Of a stretch of 24,763 nucleotides of DNA, positions 1-7,450 are shown in pieces. The stretch is from Prevotella sp. GTDB taxonomy: Bacteria; Bacteroidota; Bacteroidia; Bacteroidales; Dysgonomonadaceae. Location: the NCBI GenBank assembly GCA_031260865.1, contig JAISKQ010000045.1, positions 1 through 24,763 on the forward strand, read 5' to 3'. The notes under the pieces were generated by a model. That model made no database searches. It worked only from the letters and a program-made list of their open reading frames with translations, and had not been told where the DNA came from. The position numbers were made by a program, and so were the translations under genes. Positions within the stretch are counted from its first letter, which is position 1; the number at the start of each line of letters is the position of its first letter.

Positions 1-453
1 ATATTTAATTTTGGAAGTCAAATCGTTACCGGCGGGGCAGGTTTCTTCGGAAAACTGAAAACCGAAGCCGACAACAAGGAGACGAAAACGTTGGCTGACG
101 CGAAGAAGCCTTTGTTTAAAGACAAATACAAGGACTTTGTGCCGCAATACGATAAAGTTACAGACGTTTATTACGCAGGCGTCAACCATGATGAAGAACA
201 GGTTCCTCATTTGCATGTGAACAACCTGCGATCCTACGCCGAAAACAACATTAAAGAGTACGGCGCTCCGTGTCAATACTATTGTCCGGCAGAGGTTTAT
301 GAACTTCATACCGACAAAAGCGGACATCAGGAGTTGCGTATTCACGCCGAAAACTGCTTGCATTGCAAAACCTGCGACATCAAAGAACCTGTGGACGGCA
401 TCACGTGGAATGTTCCTAATGGTGGGAATGGACCGGATTATAAATATATGTAA
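1..453 (+). CDS. Electron-transfer flavoprotein:quinone oxidoreductase, C-terminal part (5' truncated by window)
   Basis: The reading frame is open from base 1, so the true start lies outside the window; the TTG at 91 is internal. ETF-QO takes electrons from reduced ETF through FAD and a [4Fe-4S] cluster and passes them to membrane quinone. Visible here is the C-terminal ferredoxin-like domain. It has the cluster cysteines in YYCPAEVYE and in ENCLHCKTCDIKEP, followed by the family's closing motif around GITWNVPNGGNGP. The gene ends 12 bp before the fused etfBA gene on the same strand, so the two are almost certainly one operon and the products are partners. The flavin domain cannot be checked because it lies upstream. 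A FixC/FixX-type protein is the only realistic alternative and is a close relative. Confidence 0.9.
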   Translation: MFNFGSQIVTGGAGFFGKLKTEADNKETKTLADAKKPLFKDKYKDFVPQYDKVTDVYYAGVNHDEEQVPHLHVNNLRSYAENNIKEYGAPCQYYCPAEVYELHTDKSGHQELRIHAENCLHCKTCDIKEPVDGITWNVPNGGNGPDYKYM

Positions 454-465
454 CAATTAAAAAAT

Positions 466-2415
466 ATGGCATTAACAATTATATCTTTGATAAAACAAGT
501 TCCGCTCGCGACGGAAATGCGTATGGGCGAGGACGGACTGATGGATAGAACAAAAGCAAAGTCTATTATTAATATTGACTGCCAGTTTGGACTTGAAGCA
601 GGACTACAACTGAAAAAGAAATATCCGGACGCGCGAATGATCGCTTGTTCGATGGGGCCGGCTTCATTTGAAACAGCCTTGAAAACCGCGCTGTCGATGG
701 GTTACGACGAGGCTTATCTGTTGAGCGATAGAAAATTGGGCGGTAGCGATACTTTCGCGACAGGTTTGGCTATTTCCACCATGTTGAAACATCTCGGCTT
801 TAACAAGGACAGCAAAGAACCGTTTATCATCTTTGCGGGACGACAAACTTCGGATGGCGACACGGCTCATGTGCCTTCTCAAGTGGCTGAATCAATGGGT
901 ATTCCGCAAGCTACTTTTGTGGAACGAGTGGAAGCGAACGATGATGGAACGGTTACGGCGCGGCGCATTATCGAAGGCGGCTACCAAATGCTGAAATTAC
1001 CGATGCCTTGTTTGATTTCTCTTACGCCCACAGGCGTAAAACCACGTAAATCGTCCTTGTTAGGCGCGATAAAAGCAAGAAAAACCGACATTAAAATATT
1101 CAATGTCGATGATGTGCAAATGTCTCCCGAAAACCAAACACTGATTGGAATTTCAGGATCGCCTACTATCGTGGCGGCAGTGCAAAACATCGAAAGCGAC
1201 CGTCCACCTGTGGTTTTGGCCGCGGGACAGACCGAAGCGCAACTTGTCGACTCTTTTATTGAAGAGTTTAAGAAAGGTGGAAACGTACTTCAAAAAAAGG
1301 AAGAAAAAGAAAAATCGGTAAAGGAAACTCCTGATTTTCCTGTGGTTGATAAACGGGACAACAATAAAGGCATCCTCACCTGGGCGGAAGTTGTAAATGG
1401 ACAAATCGGACGTCCTTCGCTCGAATTGCTTACGCCTGCCCGCCATTTGGCTGACCAACTCGGTAATGATACAAAAATCAGTACCGTTCTGATTGGAAAT
1501 AATGTGGCGTCATTGGCAAAAGATTTGATAGAACACGGCTCAGACGAAGTTATATTGGTGGAAAACGACAAGTTAGCCGAATATCTCGTTTTGCCATTTT
1601 CAGATATTATCACACAAATAATCCGGGAACGCAAACCGGAAGTAGCGCTTTTCGCCGCCACAACAGCAGGACGCGAATTGGCGCCGCGTATTGGAATGAA
1701 GACAGGAAGCGGCGTGACCGCCGACTGTACGGCGCTTGAAATGGGCGACTATGTGGATAGAAAAAAGAAAGAAATTATTCGTCCGATATTGCACTCCCGC
1801 CGTCCTACTTATGGCGAAAGCAAGTTGGCGACCATACTCGGCTTTGTCTATCCGCAGATTTCTACCGCGCGTGCGGGTACATTCCCTGTTCCGTCGGTAC
1901 AAGAAGGACGCAAGGGCAGCATCAGCACATTCACGCCAAAACTGAATGACGATGATTTTAAAGTGAAAATACTTGAAACTGTACGCGGAGAAGGCGGTTT
2001 GCAATCGCTTTTCGGAGCCGATGTTATCATTTCGGGCGGACGCGGCACGGTAGGCGATGGTTTGAAACTCGTGCAACAGCTCGCGCAAGCATTGAAAGAT
2101 AAAGGAATCAAGGCGGAATGGGCGAGCAGCCGCGTAGTGGTAGATGAAGCTTACGCCGAATACGCGCGGCAAATCGGACAAACAGGTAAAACCGTCCGTC
2201 CGAAAGTGTATGTCGCCATCGGTATTTCGGGCGCGATACAACATATCGCCGGCATCAAGGAATCGGGTAAAATAGTGGCAATCAACAATAATCCGAAAGC
2301 TCCTATATTTCATCACGCCGATTTCGGAATATTAGGTAACTACGAAGACATTGTTCCCGAACTCATAGAGCGAGTTCAGGCAGGATTCACTTTTGGGGTA
2401 AAAGCGACTGTGTAA
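466..2415 (+). CDS. Fused electron transfer flavoprotein, beta-alpha subunits in one chain (EtfB-EtfA)
   Basis: This 649-residue protein carries both ETF subunits. Residues 1 to about 265 are EtfB, with the nucleotide-binding stretch GRQTSDGDTAHV. A charged linker rich in K and E (about 270-300) follows. Residues 300-649 are EtfA, ending in the FAD-binding domain (GGRGTVGDG, GQTGKTVRPKVYVAIGISGA, then AINNNPKAPIF). ETF shuttles electrons from flavin dehydrogenases to ETF-QO, whose gene lies immediately upstream. Normally EtfB (about 260 aa) and EtfA (about 320 aa) are separate genes in the order etfB-etfA, so this looks like an in-frame joining of that pair. There is no internal stop, and the sum of the lengths fits two complete subunits. 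A typical acyl-CoA dehydrogenase partner is not in the window. The DGDT-type EtfB motif is also found in bifurcating ETFs, but bifurcation cannot be judged from this alone. Confidence 0.93.
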   Translation: MALTIISLIKQVPLATEMRMGEDGLMDRTKAKSIINIDCQFGLEAGLQLKKKYPDARMIACSMGPASFETALKTALSMGYDEAYLLSDRKLGGSDTFATGLAISTMLKHLGFNKDSKEPFIIFAGRQTSDGDTAHVPSQVAESMGIPQATFVERVEANDDGTVTARRIIEGGYQMLKLPMPCLISLTPTGVKPRKSSLLGAIKARKTDIKIFNVDDVQMSPENQTLIGISGSPTIVAAVQNIESDRPPVVLAAGQTEAQLVDSFIEEFKKGGNVLQKKEEKEKSVKETPDFPVVDKRDNNKGILTWAEVVNGQIGRPSLELLTPARHLADQLGNDTKISTVLIGNNVASLAKDLIEHGSDEVILVENDKLAEYLVLPFSDIITQIIRERKPEVALFAATTAGRELAPRIGMKTGSGVTADCTALEMGDYVDRKKKEIIRPILHSRRPTYGESKLATILGFVYPQISTARAGTFPVPSVQEGRKGSISTFTPKLNDDDFKVKILETVRGEGGLQSLFGADVIISGGRGTVGDGLKLVQQLAQALKDKGIKAEWASSRVVVDEAYAEYARQIGQTGKTVRPKVYVAIGISGAIQHIAGIKESGKIVAINNNPKAPIFHHADFGILGNYEDIVPELIERVQAGFTFGVKATV

Positions 2416-2443
2416 TTTAAAGTAAAAACGGATAATAAGCGAT

Positions 2444-2484
2444 AAAGGCTTTAGTCAAAATCTGATTTGGCTAAAGCCTTTTTG
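2444..2484 (+). terminator. Rho-independent terminator after etfBA
   Basis: An 11-bp stem (AAAGGCTTTAG at 2444-2454 with CTAAAGCCTTT at 2471-2481), extendable into the loop by further pairs, is followed by a T-rich run. It lies 29 bp after the etfBA stop and should end the ETF operon. Confidence 0.85.
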
Positions 2485-2615
2485 ACTTTTTATAATTGGC
2501 TGTCATGAGCGGATGCTTGTAGCCTGTGTGTATAAAAAACAAGAAAAAACAAGAAAAAAAATGGCGGATCGCTCGTTTTTCTGTCATCAAATTAAAATAA
2601 AATTATCTAATATAT

Positions 2616-2646
2616 GAGTTACAAGTTACGAGTTACGAGTTACAAG
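2616..2646 (+). repeat. Heptad tandem array (RAGTTAC)x4
   Basis: Four head-to-tail units read GAGTTAC, AAGTTAC, GAGTTAC, GAGTTAC. The array is preceded by AAATTATCTAATATA (about 2600-2614), and the same string precedes the matching array at 21141. The two loci therefore share a left boundary. Confidence 0.85.
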
Positions 2647-2833
2647 AAGAAGAGTTTTAAGTTTTGAGTAATAAGTAATAAGTAATAAGTTTTGAGTTTA
2701 CAAGCGTGCAAGTTTTCAAGAAATGAAGAAGAATGGCGCAAAGCGATGATGATTGAAAACTGTTACTTTTGTCACCTTTTTACACAAATTAGCCGTTGGC
2801 TACTCATTGAAGAATGAAATAAAGTGACAAACG

Positions 2834-2958
2834 CTGTCTGAAAGACAGGACTTATACATAAAGTATTGCCTTTCAGGCAACATATCGATGGATTGTTCAT
2901 AACCGCAGGTCGTCACTTCGTTGTGACCTACGGTTATGAAAATTAGACTTTTCAAGTC
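2834..2958. repeat. Cluster of small perfect hairpins with GAA/TTC loops and one long hairpin
   Basis: Four inverted repeats lie in 125 bp. They are CTGTCT-GAA-AGACAG (2834-2848), TTGCCT-TTC-AGGCAA (2866-2880), a 45-nt near-perfect hairpin with a TTCG tip (2896-2940), and GACTT-TTC-AAGTC (2946-2958). The three-base loops resemble those of the composite palindromes near 20 kb (GAATCC-TTC-GGATTC), but the stems differ, so this may be another family of REP-like unit. Confidence 0.75.
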
Positions 2959-3086
2959 ATAAAAGAATGAAGAATGGAGCAAAGCGATGATGAGCTAAAA
3001 GTGTTACTTTTGTTACCTTTTTTTAATAATATCCAATAAATAAATTGTATATGAATATTTTTATGATAGTAATATTGACGAAAGAG

Positions 3087-3294
3087 GCTCTCGTTAGAGA
3101 GCATACCTAACTAGGCAGTACGCTCAGCGTACTGTACAAAAACAAACAAACGCTAACCTCTGCTCTCATTAGAGAGCATACCTTTTTAGTTGGATGAATA
3201 AGTTTGCCTGCGATGCAGGCAAGGGGTAGAGGATGGCACTCGTTTACAGTACGCTGAGCGTACTGCCTATATAGATAAGCTCTCTAATGAGAGC
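3087..3294. repeat. Symmetrical cluster of six perfect hairpins (REP/BIME-like)
   Basis: The order is GCTCTC-GTTA-GAGAGC (3087-3102), CAGTACGCT-C-AGCGTACTG (3116-3134), GCTCTC-ATTA-GAGAGC (3162-3177), TTGCCTGC-GAT-GCAGGCAA (3204-3222), CAGTACGCT-G-AGCGTACTG (3247-3265) and GCTCTC-TAAT-GAGAGC (3279-3294). The outermost pairs are inverted copies of each other, so the cluster is itself a large inverted repeat with hairpins inside. This layout is typical of bacterial interspersed mosaic elements. Confidence 0.85.
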
Positions 3295-3522
3295 AGGTTT
3301 GATGAAATGAAGGAGAGGCAACAAGAAGAATATTAAAAAACAACGTTCGGTATAGCCTATTAGGAATTGCGCAAAGCGATGATGAGCTAAAAGTGTTACT
3401 TTTGTTACCTTTTTAAGTTTTTAAGTGTACAAGTTTACAAGAGTTCTAACATGTTAGTAAACCAAATACTAGTAAACTAAAAAACTACAAAAGGATGATA
3501 GGACGGATTGTCGGCAATAAAA

Positions 3523-3643
3523 CATGACCTCGAAGGGGTCATATATTTATAGCAATAACACATACCGTCTGCATTCGACCCCTACGGGGTCGTATATAAG
3601 GGATTCTGATATTTAGCTATAAACATACGACCCGTTGGGTCGA
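3523..3643. repeat. Composite palindrome, copy A (REP-like, three hairpins)
   Basis: A hairpin near GACC..GGTC (3526-3540), then TATTTATAG, a central hairpin CGACCCC-TAC-GGGGTCG (3576-3592), then CTATAAACATA (3617-3627), and a final hairpin CGACCC-GTT-GGGTCG (3628-3642). This is the same arrangement as the copies around the Bro-N and transposase genes at 18.8-20.6 kb, placed here about 15 kb away with no transposase nearby. Confidence 0.8.
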
Positions 3644-3987
3644 AAAGAATATTATAAATGAAGAATGGTGCAAAGCGATGAGAAAATTAATTAAGAATGA
3701 AAAAGAATGGCGCAAAGCGATGTTACCCGAAAAGTGTTACTTTTGTTACTTTTTTAAGTTTTGAGTTTACAAGCGTGCAAGTGTACAAGAAATGAAGAAG
3801 AATGGCGCAAAACGGTGTTACTCGAAAACTGTTACTTTTGTTACTTTTTTTGATAATTAGTTGTTAGTTATAGTCTTTCGGATGAAGTTGATTAGTATTG
3901 TAGCTTCGATTCCTTTATTGCATTTATAATATAAAGCATAATATATAGAAAAAAATAGTACATTTGTTACATTAAAAAATATTACCT

Positions 3988-4509
3988 ATGAGAAAAATCG
4001 CTATCCTTGCTGTTATGTGTGTCTGTTGCTTGACCGAACTTTTTGCTGTTCCTCAACCCGAGGATGATTCCAATAAACTGGTGTTGTCGGGCTTTATATT
4101 GAAAGACGCGAAAATAGGGCATGTGACGTCGGATATTAGTAATTTCATTTTCCGCAGAAAAAACGGTTATCTGTGGCCTGTCACAAAGGTTATCTTTTCG
4201 AAAGAGAAGGATGTTTTGAAACTGGATATAATAGCCATAGATAATGAGTGGCATAAACTGCTCGAACCCGGAGAAAAGACGCAAGGTTACTTTATTGTGA
4301 ATAACCGGATTTTTATTATTTCAACAAGAGAAAATGAGCAAATCAACCTTGCGGAATATTTCGACCCGGTGGAAGACAGCACGCGTACATTTGCCAGTTC
4401 AGCGCCGAAGAAGATTATTAAAAATCCGGAATGGGTATATGTAATCGATAAGGAATCTACATTCCCGAAACAGTTGTATTCCGCGAATGTGGAGGTTCTG
4501 GGCAGATAA
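3988..4509 (+). CDS. Secreted protein of unknown function
   Basis: I do not recognise this 173-residue protein. It opens with a clear signal peptide (basic MRK, hydrophobic core to about residue 18, likely cleavage after ELFA near residue 20). There is no lipobox cysteine at the cleavage site, so the product is probably periplasmic or exported. The mature part is mixed beta-rich sequence with charged turns and no obvious catalytic motif or membrane segment. The gene follows the repeat-filled region. A -7-like TACATTTG lies about 20 bp upstream of the start, without a well-placed -33 box. The fucosidase gene begins 44 bp downstream on the same strand, so the two may be co-transcribed, but nothing in the sequence ties this protein to fucose. 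Confidence 0.75.
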   Translation: MRKIAILAVMCVCCLTELFAVPQPEDDSNKLVLSGFILKDAKIGHVTSDISNFIFRRKNGYLWPVTKVIFSKEKDVLKLDIIAIDNEWHKLLEPGEKTQGYFIVNNRIFIISTRENEQINLAEYFDPVEDSTRTFASSAPKKIIKNPEWVYVIDKESTFPKQLYSANVEVLGR

Positions 4510-4553
4510 CAATCTGTCTGTTAATCTTTTTTATTAAGTAAAACCCTACGATC

Positions 4554-6431
4554 ATGAAAACCGGACTAAATGTAGTTATATTATTCTGTTTACTTGCGGT
4601 CTCTTTATTATCCAAAGCCCAAGAAAACGCTCCTGAACCTTACGGTGTGTTGCCATCCAACGATCAGGTGAACTGGCAGCAATTGGAATACTATATGTTT
4701 GTTCATTTCGGACCCAATACCTTTACCGATGTGGAGTGGGGGAACGGGAAAGAAGACCCTAAGATATTTAATCCGACCGATTTGGATTGCCGTCAATGGG
4801 CGGCGACAGCTAAAGCCGCGGGGATGAAAGGCATTATTATAACGGCAAAACATCACGATGGCTTTTGCCTATGGCCGAGCCGGTATAGTACGCATACCGT
4901 GAGGGAGAGTTCATGGAAAGACGGAAAGGGCGACCTGCTGGAAGAACTGTCGAATGCTTGCCGGGAATATGGTTTGAAATTCGGCGTTTATCTTTCGCCT
5001 TGGGATCAGAATCATCCGGCGTACGGAACGTCAGGGTACAATCAGATATTCGCGAATACGCTAAACGAGGTTTTATCTAATTACGGCGATGTTTTTGAAC
5101 AATGGTTTGATGGCGCGAACGGCGAAGGCAAAGACGGAAAGAAACAAGTTTATGATTGGGACTTATTTCACGATACAGTCTATCGGAATCAACCCCACGC
5201 CGTTATATTCAGTGATGTGGGACCGGGGTGCCGCTGGATGGGGAACGAGCAAGGCGTTGCCGGAGAAACGAACTGGTCGACACTGAATGTCGAAGGATTT
5301 GCTCCGGGACATGGATCGCCTCCTGTTGAAGTACTGAACACGGGGGTGCAAGGCGGTGAAGCCTGGGTTCCCGCGGAGACGGATGTATCTATCCGTCCGG
5401 GATGGTTTTACAGTTCTTCGACTGATGAAAAGGTTAAGTCGGTGGCTAAGTTGATGGATATATACTATACGTCGATAGGACGCAATTCCAACCTGTTGTT
5501 GAACGTGCCGCCCGATCGCGAGGGACGTATCCACCCGAATGATTCTATTCGTTTAATGGAGTTCCGTAGGGCTGTGGAGAACTCTTTTAAAGAGGACTTG
5601 GCTAAGACCGCTACAATAAAAGCAAGCGCGACAAGGGGAAACTCACCGGAGTTTTCGACCGCTAATTTATTGGATGATAGTTATGATAGCTATTGGACTA
5701 CGGATGACGACGTTCTGACTCCTTTCGTCGAGTTGGATTTTAAACGACAACTATCCCTGAACAGGTTGCTCATACAGGAATATATTCCTTTGGGTCAACG
5801 CGTTTCTTCATTTAGTGTGAAGTGTTGGGATGAGAGTAAGAACGACTGGGTCGGCTTAGCCGAAGCGACAACGATAGGTTATAAGCGGATACTACGCTTC
5901 TCCGCGGTCTCAACGCGGAGGCTGAGGATAGATTTCGATGCTTTGGCTTGTCCTGTAATCAGCAAAATAAGCGTGTATAATTCACCGGAACAGTTTTCAG
6001 ACGCGGAAGTGAATACGAAAAATAAAGGATTCGAGGATACTTCCAAGTGGAGTATAGTGTCTCCGTCGGCAACCGTAATATCAATGATAACGGATAATGA
6101 TACAGGTACTTATACGGAGATAGCGAAAAATACGCCATTCGTGCTTGACTTGGGCGAAACGCTCTTGGTTAAAGGGTTTTCGTACACTCCCGTCGATAAA
6201 GTGCAATCCTCTAATATTCTTCGATACAATCTATATACAAGTATCGATGGACAAAGTTGGACACAACTAAAAAACGATGCCGTTTTTAACAACATCGCGA
6301 ATAACCCTGTGAGACAGGACGTTATTTTGTTTGCGGATAATCCGGAGGAAATACGTTATCTGAAGTTAGAACCTTTAGAGACAGCCGATTCAGGGGATAA
6401 ATATTGGATAGCTGAATTTACTGTTTTTTAA
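4554..6431 (+). CDS. Secreted GH29 alpha-L-fucosidase with C-terminal discoidin (F5/8 type C) modules
   Basis: The 625-residue enzyme releases alpha-linked L-fucose from glycans. A signal peptide covers residues 1-22 (cleavage near SKAQ). The GH29 catalytic module spans about 28-350, with FVHFGPNTF, the substrate-side motif TAKHHDGFCLWPS, YLSPWDQNHP, and the family's nucleophile aspartate in QWFDGANGE (D186). The overall pattern fits the GH29 group acting on branched alpha-1,3/1,4-fucosides, which is inference from family resemblance. Residues about 355-475 form an F5/8 type C (discoidin) domain likely to bind carbohydrate, and 485-625 look like a second, more divergent one. The protein has a plain signal peptide rather than a lipobox, so it is probably periplasmic. 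There is no SusC/SusD pair nearby, so it is not part of a visible polysaccharide utilisation locus. It converges on the DeoR-type regulator with only 4 bp between stops. Confidence 0.93.
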   Translation: MKTGLNVVILFCLLAVSLLSKAQENAPEPYGVLPSNDQVNWQQLEYYMFVHFGPNTFTDVEWGNGKEDPKIFNPTDLDCRQWAATAKAAGMKGIIITAKHHDGFCLWPSRYSTHTVRESSWKDGKGDLLEELSNACREYGLKFGVYLSPWDQNHPAYGTSGYNQIFANTLNEVLSNYGDVFEQWFDGANGEGKDGKKQVYDWDLFHDTVYRNQPHAVIFSDVGPGCRWMGNEQGVAGETNWSTLNVEGFAPGHGSPPVEVLNTGVQGGEAWVPAETDVSIRPGWFYSSSTDEKVKSVAKLMDIYYTSIGRNSNLLLNVPPDREGRIHPNDSIRLMEFRRAVENSFKEDLAKTATIKASATRGNSPEFSTANLLDDSYDSYWTTDDDVLTPFVELDFKRQLSLNRLLIQEYIPLGQRVSSFSVKCWDESKNDWVGLAEATTIGYKRILRFSAVSTRRLRIDFDALACPVISKISVYNSPEQFSDAEVNTKNKGFEDTSKWSIVSPSATVISMITDNDTGTYTEIAKNTPFVLDLGETLLVKGFSYTPVDKVQSSNILRYNLYTSIDGQSWTQLKNDAVFNNIANNPVRQDVILFADNPEEIRYLKLEPLETADSGDKYWIAEFTVF

Positions 6432-6435
6432 GTGT

Positions 6436-7200
6436 TTACACGAGGGTGACTTCGATTTCCCTGTCCTTCATCATCTCTATTATATGCGCAGGCGCGTTCG
6501 TATCTGTTATTATGTGATGTATTTTATTCAAATCACATATCTTGCAGAAACCTCTTTTCCCGAATTTGGAAGAGTCGGTCAATACGATAATTTTTTGCGC
6601 GGCGTCTATCATCTGCTGATTAATCCGCGCTTCGTTCATGTCGCTGGTTGTCAGCCCATAATCGAGATCTATGCCATCCACTCCGAGGAATAGTTTGGTG
6701 CACGATAAGCTTTCCAATATATTCTCGGCGTAATGTCCGATGACTGATACGGAATTTTTTCTCATGATTCCTCCCAGTTGGATAATCTCAATATTCGGTT
6801 CATAGCATAAACTTAGCGAAACTTTTACGGATGAGGTAATAACTGTTATGTTTCCATTAACACTGATTTCGTTAGCGAAAGCCCGTAGTGTCGTACCTGA
6901 CGCGATAATGATTTTATCGTTAGGCTCCAGTAGCTTATTGGCTGCTTTGGCGATACGCGATTTTTCATCTATATTCATCTTTTCTTTCACATCAATATGC
7001 TTGTCTGATATGATAGGACTAAGGCTGCTGGCGCTCCCGTGATTACGAAACAGCATCTTTTTGCTTTCGAGAAATTTTAAATCCTTTCGAATCGTAACTT
7101 CCGAAACGCCCAGTTTCTCACTTAAATCCTGAACCTTTACATAACCGTCTTCTTTGAGTTGTTCCTGTATATATTTATGTCGTTTTGCTATATTGCCCAT
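6436..7200 (-). CDS. DeoR-family transcriptional regulator, probable GlpR-type repressor of the glp genes
   Basis: The 254-residue protein has the DeoR layout. An N-terminal winged helix-turn-helix (about 5-60; YVKVQDLSEKLGVSEVTIRK) is followed by a phosphosugar-sensing domain (about 75-245), with IIASGTTLRAFAN, the GVDGIDLDYGLTTSD segment and VLTDSSKFGKRGF. Family members are usually repressors released by a phosphorylated sugar or polyol. The gene is divergent from glpT across 406 bp containing two perfect 20-bp palindromes, which makes G3P control of the glp operon the simplest reading. Its 3' end meets the fucosidase gene, so a role in fucose metabolism cannot be excluded. The HTH has the conserved VSEVTIRKDL recognition helix. 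The ATG at 7200 gives a full-length domain with no upstream alternative needed. Confidence 0.9.
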   Translation of the reverse strand: MGNIAKRHKYIQEQLKEDGYVKVQDLSEKLGVSEVTIRKDLKFLESKKMLFRNHGSASSLSPIISDKHIDVKEKMNIDEKSRIAKAANKLLEPNDKIIIASGTTLRAFANEISVNGNITVITSSVKVSLSLCYEPNIEIIQLGGIMRKNSVSVIGHYAENILESLSCTKLFLGVDGIDLDYGLTTSDMNEARINQQMIDAAQKIIVLTDSSKFGKRGFCKICDLNKIHHIITDTNAPAHIIEMMKDREIEVTLV

Positions 7201-7235
7201 ATTGGTATGTTTATTTGTGAGTTAACGATTACAAA

Positions 7236-7283
7236 GATATAAAATATTTTATATCGCTTCAAAAATATAAAATATTTTATATT
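7236..7283. promoter_or_regulatory. Pair of 20-bp perfect palindromes, candidate DeoR/GlpR operators
   Basis: GATATAAAATATTTTATATC (7236-7255) and AATATAAAATATTTTATATT (7264-7283) are perfect inverted repeats sharing the core ATATAAAATATTTTATAT, with centres 28 bp apart. They lie 36-83 bp upstream of the regulator's start, so they could mediate autoregulation and, through the partial sites nearer glpT, repression of the glp operon. Confidence 0.65.
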
Positions 7284-7419
7284 ATTCTTTTGCCTTCTTT
7301 AATTTTTATAAATGCCAATTATTGGTATGTTTAATGAGTTGTGTGGTTTCGATATATTTTATATTTATTTCGTATTTTTAAAAATATCTTATTTTTTATA
7401 AAATATAGTTTCGATTTTT

Positions 7420-7450
7420 TTTGTTTGTTTCAAATTCTTAATTAATTTTG
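7420..7450 (+). promoter_or_regulatory. Bacteroidetes-type promoter for glpT
   Basis: A -33 box TTTG (7420-7423) is followed after 19 bp by a -7 box TAATTTTG (7443-7450), an exact match to TAnnTTTG. Transcription would start near 7457, leaving a leader of about 150 nt before glpT. A partial operator-like site (TTTATAAAATATAG) ends just upstream of the -33 box. Confidence 0.65.

Larger units (their letters stand above)
2731..3851 (+). repeat. Five direct copies of a composite module ending GTTACTTTTGTNAC-C-T(n)
   Basis: The module consists of GAATGGCGCAAAGCGATG, a short spacer, and TGTTACTTTTGT(C/T)AC followed by a T run. The second half occurs at 2761-2781, 3001-3024, 3393-3415, 3734-3756 and 3829-3851. 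The first half occurs at 2731, about 2972, 3364, 3662, 3704 and 3800. All copies are on the plus strand, and the spacing between them is irregular. The same modules recur at 21.2-21.6 kb. Each second half contains TACTTTTG, an exact match to the Bacteroidetes -7 pattern TAnnTTTG. No good -33 box at the usual distance was seen, so promoter activity is only a possibility. Confidence 0.8.
2485..3987. other. Long gene-free region packed with hairpin and direct-repeat families
   Basis: No credible protein gene is visible on either strand over about 1.5 kb. The longest reading frame (minus strand, 2800-2982) is made of hairpin sequence. The region instead holds a heptad array, five copies of a direct-repeat module, two clusters of perfect small hairpins, and one copy of the composite palindrome that also flanks the transposase near 20 kb. 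These are listed separately. Confidence 0.8.

Noticed and set aside
1600..2316. A 238-codon open frame on the minus strand inside etfBA
   Set aside because: It is antisense to a gene with clear ETF motifs throughout. The translation lacks any recognisable domain and its codon pattern is what a mirrored coding frame gives.
2616..3851. Possible CRISPR array from the repeated modules
   Set aside because: Repeats are irregularly spaced, differ in length, and the sequences between them are themselves repeats and not unique spacers of constant size. No cas gene is nearby.
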